Origin: Mariprofundus micogutta
GTDB taxonomy: Bacteria; Pseudomonadota; Zetaproteobacteria; Mariprofundales; Mariprofundaceae
DNA length: 52,787 bases
Assembly (NCBI RefSeq): GCF_001895085.1
Contig: NZ_BDFD01000018.1
Span: forward strand, 1 to 52,787
Reading direction: 5' to 3'
Shown: positions 48,920 through 52,787 of the stretch, in pieces
Position numbering within the stretch: the first letter of the stretch is position 1
Layout of the letters: each line of letters starts with the position of its first letter
Program-made: the position numbers and the translations under genes
Notes under the pieces: model-generated
Seen by the model: the letters and a program-made list of their open reading frames with translations, nothing else
What the model was told of the DNA's origin: nothing
The model's database searches: none

Positions 48920-49312
48920 ATGAATCGCCTTAAAGGCTGGGCCGAATCATTACGACGGGACAGCTATGCCCTCTATCTGGCAGCCCGTAATCCGCAAGTT
49001 TCACCTTTCGCTAAATTTCTCATTGCGATGATTGTCGCTTATATCCTCAGCCCGATTGACCTGATCCCGGATTTTATTCCGGTGATTGGTTATCTCGATG
49101 ATCTGCTGCTTCTGCCGCTCGCTATTGCCCTGGTAATCAGAGCGGTTCCCGAAGATGTCTGGCACGCTTGCCGGCAACAGGCATCAAATGAATTGACTAT
49201 GGAAACGCCCTACCGTACTCAGGTGGTGGTTGTCATTGTATTGATCTGGCTTATTGCCTTAGCTTATTTCGGCTCTATTTGCCTGGATTGGTACATCAAC
49301 ATGAGCGCATAA
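48920..49312 (+). CDS. DUF1232 (YkvA-like) membrane protein
   Basis: A 130-residue protein with the DUF1232 signature AYILSPIDLIPDFIPVIGYL and a second C-terminal membrane helix (about 100-122). The function is unknown. It follows dapF by 6 bases and precedes tRNA-Phe. Confidence 0.88.
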   Translation: MNRLKGWAESLRRDSYALYLAARNPQVSPFAKFLIAMIVAYILSPIDLIPDFIPVIGYLDDLLLLPLAIALVIRAVPEDVWHACRQQASNELTMETPYRTQVVVVIVLIWLIALAYFGSICLDWYINMSA

Positions 49313-49396
49313 CAGGCTAACACCATGCGCAGATAATTCAGGCTTGCATCTGACAACTTTTATCCCATAATCCGGCCTCCCGAAAGGGGCGACTGA

Positions 49397-49472
<76 letters not shown>

Positions 49473-49476
49473 CATG

Positions 49477-49508
49477 AAAAGGAGCTGCAGAAATGCAGCT
49501 CCTTTTTT
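49477..49508 (+). terminator. Rho-independent terminator of tRNA-Phe
   Basis: The stem AAAAGGAGCTGCA/TGCAGCTCCTTTT has a GAAA tetraloop and is followed by further T residues. It begins five bases after the tRNA. Confidence 0.9.
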
Positions 49509-49563
49509 ATTTCACACTCAGAGCGTTGGACAGTTGTTGAATCACTTTCTACAGTCCCAGACC

Positions 49564-50571
49564 ATGTCAGCTGTTGAACTTTTATATCAGGCCGCACTGA
49601 AGACTCCGGCAACGAAGATGCTGGTTATCAACGCGCATGCTCACCCATTGCTGGCAGAGCTGAACAAACAGACAGAACGGCTTGATCTCCGACAGCATTT
49701 TAAGCCGGAAAATGATGCCATTAAATATATGGGGCTGAATGTTTCACCCGAATTGCCTGTTTCTGACCAAGCATTCGATCTGGTTCTGATGCTGCCTGCC
49801 AAAAACAAACAACAGACGCTTGGCTGGATGGCTACCGCAATGAAAATACTTGCTGATCATGGCAAGTTACTGATTGCCTGTGCCAATAACCATGGGGCCA
49901 AAAGTTATGAATCGAGCCTGAAAAAACTGGCTGGCAATGTCAGTTCGTCTTCCAAATCCAAGTGCCGCATCTTCTCTGCGAGAAAAACAGATTCTCTTAA
50001 TTTTGAATGGATGACGCAGTGGATGGAGGCCGGACAGCCACGAAAGATTGAATTACCGGGGCTTATTTCACAGCCCGGCCTGTTCAGCTGGGATCGCGCA
50101 GATATTGGCTCCCTGCTCCTGCTTGAACAACTACCCAAGCTTACTGGCACCGGCATGGATTTGTGCAGCGGTTACGGACTACTGGGCAAACAGATCCTTG
50201 CCGGTTCACCTGGCATTCAAACCCTGCACATGATTGAAGCCGATTTCCTCGCTGTTGAATGCGCCCGGACAAACACAGCCAAGTGGCGGGACAAGGTTCA
50301 ACTGCAATGGTCTGATGCAACAAAGGATGAGCTGCCGACACAACTCGACTGGATCGTCTGCAATCCACCATTCCATACAGGTCAAACAAGGGATGTTGAT
50401 CTTGGCCAGACGATTATCAAACGCGCCTGCAAGAGCCTGAAAAAAGGCGGCACGATTTATCTGGTAGCCAATCGCCAGCTTCCCTATGAGCATGTGCTGG
50501 AATCTGAACTACATGAGGGTCAGAAATTGATCGAAGCAAACGGCTTTAAAGTCATCAAGGGAATACGCTGA
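49564..50571 (+). CDS. rsmC: 16S rRNA guanine-N2 methyltransferase, RsmC-like
   Basis: A 335-residue two-domain SAM-dependent methyltransferase. The N-terminal domain is a degenerate copy. The C-terminal domain holds MDLCSGYGLLGKQIL (SAM site) and the catalytic NPPFHTG, with YLVANRQLPYE near the end, as in RsmC/RlmG enzymes. RsmC methylates G1207 of 16S rRNA. The start at 49564 (MSAVELLYQ) is preferred over a longer frame beginning inside the tRNA terminator. It ends 1 base before rsuA. Confidence 0.82.
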   Translation: MSAVELLYQAALKTPATKMLVINAHAHPLLAELNKQTERLDLRQHFKPENDAIKYMGLNVSPELPVSDQAFDLVLMLPAKNKQQTLGWMATAMKILADHGKLLIACANNHGAKSYESSLKKLAGNVSSSSKSKCRIFSARKTDSLNFEWMTQWMEAGQPRKIELPGLISQPGLFSWDRADIGSLLLLEQLPKLTGTGMDLCSGYGLLGKQILAGSPGIQTLHMIEADFLAVECARTNTAKWRDKVQLQWSDATKDELPTQLDWIVCNPPFHTGQTRDVDLGQTIIKRACKSLKKGGTIYLVANRQLPYEHVLESELHEGQKLIEANGFKVIKGIR

Positions 50572-50572
50572 A

Positions 50573-51298
50573 ATGAAAAAAGAAGAACGGCTGGATAAAC
50601 TGCTCTCCAATCTCGGTTACGGGGTCAGAAAAGATGTACGCTTCTGGATCAAGGAAGGCTGGATCAGCGTGGATGGAAAGCCGGCCACTTCACCGGCCCA
50701 GAAGGTGCTGGCCGATCAGGTCAGGCTCGAAGGTAAAGAGCTCGATCATCCGCATGGTCTGACAATCATTTACCATAAACCTCTTGGAGCAGTCTGCTCG
50801 CGCAAAGAGGATGGACAGCTGATCTATGCTGATTTCCCCGAGCGTTGGATCGATCGCAAACCGCCACTCTCGCCTGTCGGAAGACTGGATAAAGAGACAT
50901 CCGGCCTGTTAATTGTGACGGATGACGGACAACTCAATCATCAGCTGACCAGCCCCAAACAACATATCTCTAAAACTTATGCCGTAACACTGGAGCGGCC
51001 GCTAAACGGTAATGAAACTGAACTTTTTGCCAGTGGAAAGCTGATGCTGGAAGCCGACGACAGGCCATGCCTGCCCGCAGAATTAACAATCATCAACGAC
51101 ACAGAGGTTTCTCTGGTATTACATGAAGGGCGCTATCATCAGGTACGCAGAATGTTTGCTGCCGTTGGCAATCATGTGAACACATTAAGCCGCACTCATA
51201 TCGGAGCGCTATCGCTGAATGAAACAAAACTTGTAGCCGGCTCATATCAAACGACCACATCCGGTGAATTAATGAAGCTGGTTACTGGAACGCTTTAA
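50573..51298 (+). CDS. rsuA: 16S rRNA pseudouridine(516) synthase, RsuA-like
   Basis: A 241-residue pseudouridine synthase with an N-terminal S4 RNA-binding domain (ERLDKLLSNLGYGVRKDV) and the catalytic motif PVGRLDKETSGLLIVTDDG containing the active Asp. EGRYHQVRRMFAAVGNHV is the usual RsuA/RluE ending. The close spacing to rsmC suggests co-transcription of two 16S rRNA modification genes. Confidence 0.88.
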   Translation: MKKEERLDKLLSNLGYGVRKDVRFWIKEGWISVDGKPATSPAQKVLADQVRLEGKELDHPHGLTIIYHKPLGAVCSRKEDGQLIYADFPERWIDRKPPLSPVGRLDKETSGLLIVTDDGQLNHQLTSPKQHISKTYAVTLERPLNGNETELFASGKLMLEADDRPCLPAELTIINDTEVSLVLHEGRYHQVRRMFAAVGNHVNTLSRTHIGALSLNETKLVAGSYQTTTSGELMKLVTGTL

Positions 51299-51322
51299 GC
51301 TCTGAACGGTGACTCATCCGCT

Positions 51323-51532
51323 TTAGTACCTGTAGGAGATACGACTCAGATAGGCCTGCTCATCATACGTATGTCTGTGATAACGGCTGCTGGAAGCTGG
51401 CAAATGGCAGGGCTGATCCTGACTTTCTATGCTTGAACCTGACCCGGTCCCTTTGCTGACTGCCGGATCCTGCTGTGTTGTTGCACAACCGGAAATCAGC
51501 ACCAACGATGAGATTAAGATAATACTTTTCAT
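51323..51532 (-). CDS. Small lipoprotein
   Basis: A 69-residue product with a lipoprotein signal (MKSIILISSLVLISGC). The mature part is Ser-rich with a Tyr/His-rich end (SSSRYHRHTYDEQAYLSR). The start at 51532 is chosen because GGAGG lies just upstream; a longer frame adds 13 non-signal residues. No family is recognised. It converges with rsuA. Confidence 0.6.
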   Translation of the reverse strand: MKSIILISSLVLISGCATTQQDPAVSKGTGSGSSIESQDQPCHLPASSSRYHRHTYDEQAYLSRISYRY

Positions 51533-51694
51533 AACAGCCTCCTTGCTTCGGCCTTGTGCTGCATGTTTCATCAGCTTGCTTTGAGCTTAGCAAGGGCGGC
51601 AAACGGAAACTGTGATGCCTGTCATCATGTGCGTTCATCTGACACAAGGGCAGGGGCCCGAAGCACTAGTGGCAGGATAGTTAATCTCAGAGAC

Positions 51695-51729
51695 AAAAAA
51701 GCCCCTGAAATCACTGCGATGTCAGGGGC
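51695..51729 (-). terminator. Rho-independent terminator of the cyclase gene
   Basis: On the minus strand GCCCCTGA and TCAGGGGC form an 8-bp stem with a 13-base loop, followed by six T residues (51700-51695). It lies just after the cyclase stop codon. Confidence 0.8.
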
Positions 51730-51749
51730 CCGGCTAGTTGAGGTGTTGT

Positions 51750-52580
51750 TTAATGGAATATGGTCTTCAAACGAGTAGAGATACTTGATTCCAGCCCCAT
51801 CTGCTTGGGTGATACCTCATACAGCGTACTCACACCCACACCTTTCAGTGTCATGTTTTTCGGTGCGCCAATGAGAATATCCCCTGAATAATCGCGGATC
51901 TTGGTGTGAATCAGACCAAAAACGATCTCATCGATGAGAATCTGATTACGCAGTGCACTGGACTGGATACGCGCACCCTTATCCATCGCATGACCAATAT
52001 AATCCTGTGCAGGCCCGGGAATCTCTTTCACATAACCGCAGGTAATACCGACGCGATAGTTCATGCCGCCCACAAGTTTCTTCAGTTTTTTACGCCCGTC
52101 AGAAATGCTGCGCTTGATCAAAAGTGAGGCGAGAACAGCATCTATAGCATGTTCAAACACAGCCATAATACCATCGCCCAGATGTTTCACGACATGACCG
52201 TTATAACGTTCAACTGCCTGTTCACAGATATCGCAGAACAGTCGGTTGCGCATATAACCTTTGGTATGACCCATCGAACGTTTGTATTCGGTTGAGCTTT
52301 CAAGGTCAGTGAACATGATACATTTATAATGATCCTGTGTTGTCGCAATGGCTCGCGCTACAGTTTCAATCATCACATCCAGATTCATGGGTTTGGCATT
52401 GACACGGCTGGCCGGACGCGACGCCACCATTCTAGGCGGTGTGGCAAGATCTCCGGATGATACCACCAGATCAACAGCAGCTTCTTTAGCCGCTCTTCTT
52501 GTACGTGCTGGAGCTTTCTTGGGAATAGCCACCACATTCACGTCACTGTTTTTCTTCACCTGTTTTCTTGCTGTCGCCAT
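51750..52580 (-). CDS. Class III adenylate/guanylate cyclase-domain protein
   Basis: A 276-residue cytoplasmic protein with a basic N-terminal region (about 1-80) and one class III cyclase domain (about 90-260). The first metal Asp is in MFTDLESST and the second in GDGIMAVF. A Lys in VVKHLGDG and an Asp in QDYIG match adenylate-type base recognition. In the region that normally reads VNxAAR, the sequence is MDKGARI, so the transition-state Arg is kept but the Asn is Asp. The start at 52580 is chosen because GGAGG lies 6 bases upstream. It stands alone, with its own terminator. Confidence 0.82.
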   Translation of the reverse strand: MATARKQVKKNSDVNVVAIPKKAPARTRRAAKEAAVDLVVSSGDLATPPRMVASRPASRVNAKPMNLDVMIETVARAIATTQDHYKCIMFTDLESSTEYKRSMGHTKGYMRNRLFCDICEQAVERYNGHVVKHLGDGIMAVFEHAIDAVLASLLIKRSISDGRKKLKKLVGGMNYRVGITCGYVKEIPGPAQDYIGHAMDKGARIQSSALRNQILIDEIVFGLIHTKIRDYSGDILIGAPKNMTLKGVGVSTLYEVSPKQMGLESSISTRLKTIFH

Positions 52581-52667
52581 GATCAACCTCCGGCAGCACT
52601 CGGCCACGATATAGGCAATGCTGAAGAAAGGTGAATTTATTTCTGTGATCTAAATCGCATATCACTG

Positions 52668-52787
52668 CTGTCCGGTTAAGGAATTAGCAGCAAGAAAACA
52701 GGCCTGAATTCCCAACGATTATGGTAAATTTGTAGTTATCCAGACAGCAAATTCACAGAACGGAGAACTCAGGCCATGAAGCACATT
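52668..52787 (+). mobile_element. Possible insertion-sequence left end (IS4-like), cut by the window
   Basis: CTGTCCGGTTAAG at 52668-52680 resembles the terminal repeat of IS4-family elements (ISPepr1-like). An ATG at 52776 with CGGAG about 10 bases upstream begins MKHI, a common start in transposases of that group. The window ends four codons into the frame, so this is a tentative call. Confidence 0.4.

Noticed and set aside
49474-49563. A 30-codon extension at the start of the RsmC-like gene
   Set aside because: It overlaps the tRNA-Phe terminator, and the internal ATG at 49564 gives the normal start of the protein.

Overview
This window appears to come from the chromosome of an autotrophic or lithotrophic, Gram-negative proteobacterium. 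The combination of a soluble NAD-reducing [NiFe]-hydrogenase (hoxFUYHW), an rnfABCDGE operon, PilU, TsaE, YgfZ, RsmC, lipoproteins with lipoboxes and a DUF4936 gene fits a Zetaproteobacterium (Mariprofundus/Ghiorsea-like) or a deep-branching gammaproteobacterium. The assignment is an inference from gene content, because no rRNA gene is present. Coding density is high. The only clearly non-coding or foreign stretches are 1-760, 6480-7197 and the last ~120 bases.

Layout. 1-760: remains of IS21-type ends and a broken tRNA-Val gene that still has its promoter. 765-5885 (minus): an operon of a FecR-domain protein, an OmpA-like lipoprotein and a large CHASE2/GAF/PAS hybrid histidine kinase, behind a good sigma70 promoter. 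6088-6423: an Ala/Glu/Pro-rich lipoprotein with its terminator. 6561-6997: a composite palindromic, MITE-like element. 7198-8225: a FliK-like/short-FlhB pair. 8235-14855: pepN and hrpA, divergent. 14966-19975: hoxF-hoxU-hoxY-hoxH-hoxW, tightly overlapped. 20167-23781: a YebC-type regulator and a P2-type ATPase. 23796-30949 (minus): rnfABCDGE running without a break into a 76-aa membrane protein, a MIF-type tautomerase, def and fmt. 31145-33012: a His-rich EF-hand protein, a DUF3616 protein and a DUF493 protein. 33125-34576 (minus): a SPOR protein and aroK. 34692-35849: pilU. 35869-43382 (minus): a haem-c diguanylate cyclase, an MglA-like GTPase, a DUF748 protein, tsaE, a CBS protein and a frameshifted histidine kinase. 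43379-45244: thiC (minus). 45390-51295: ygfZ, DUF4936, dapE-queF-dapF, DUF1232, tRNA-Phe, rsmC and rsuA. 51323-52580 (minus): a small lipoprotein and a class III cyclase. From 52668: a probable insertion-sequence end.

How the parts may work together. Hox would reduce NAD+ with H2. Rnf couples NADH and ferredoxin redox chemistry to an ion gradient, so the two systems, about 6 kb apart, could connect hydrogen oxidation to low-potential reductant; this link is inferred. The window is rich in signalling genes: two large histidine kinases (one broken), a haem-linked diguanylate cyclase, an adenylate-cyclase-type enzyme, CBS domains, a small GTPase and a twitching-motility ATPase. No CRISPR array, defence island or complete phage was seen. 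The most unusual items are the broken tRNA with an intact promoter, the palindromic element, the His-rich EF-hand protein with its in-frame hexanucleotide tract, the stand-alone FlhB C-domain, and several substitutions at expected functional residues (RnfD flavin site, P-ATPase TM6, cyclase Asn).
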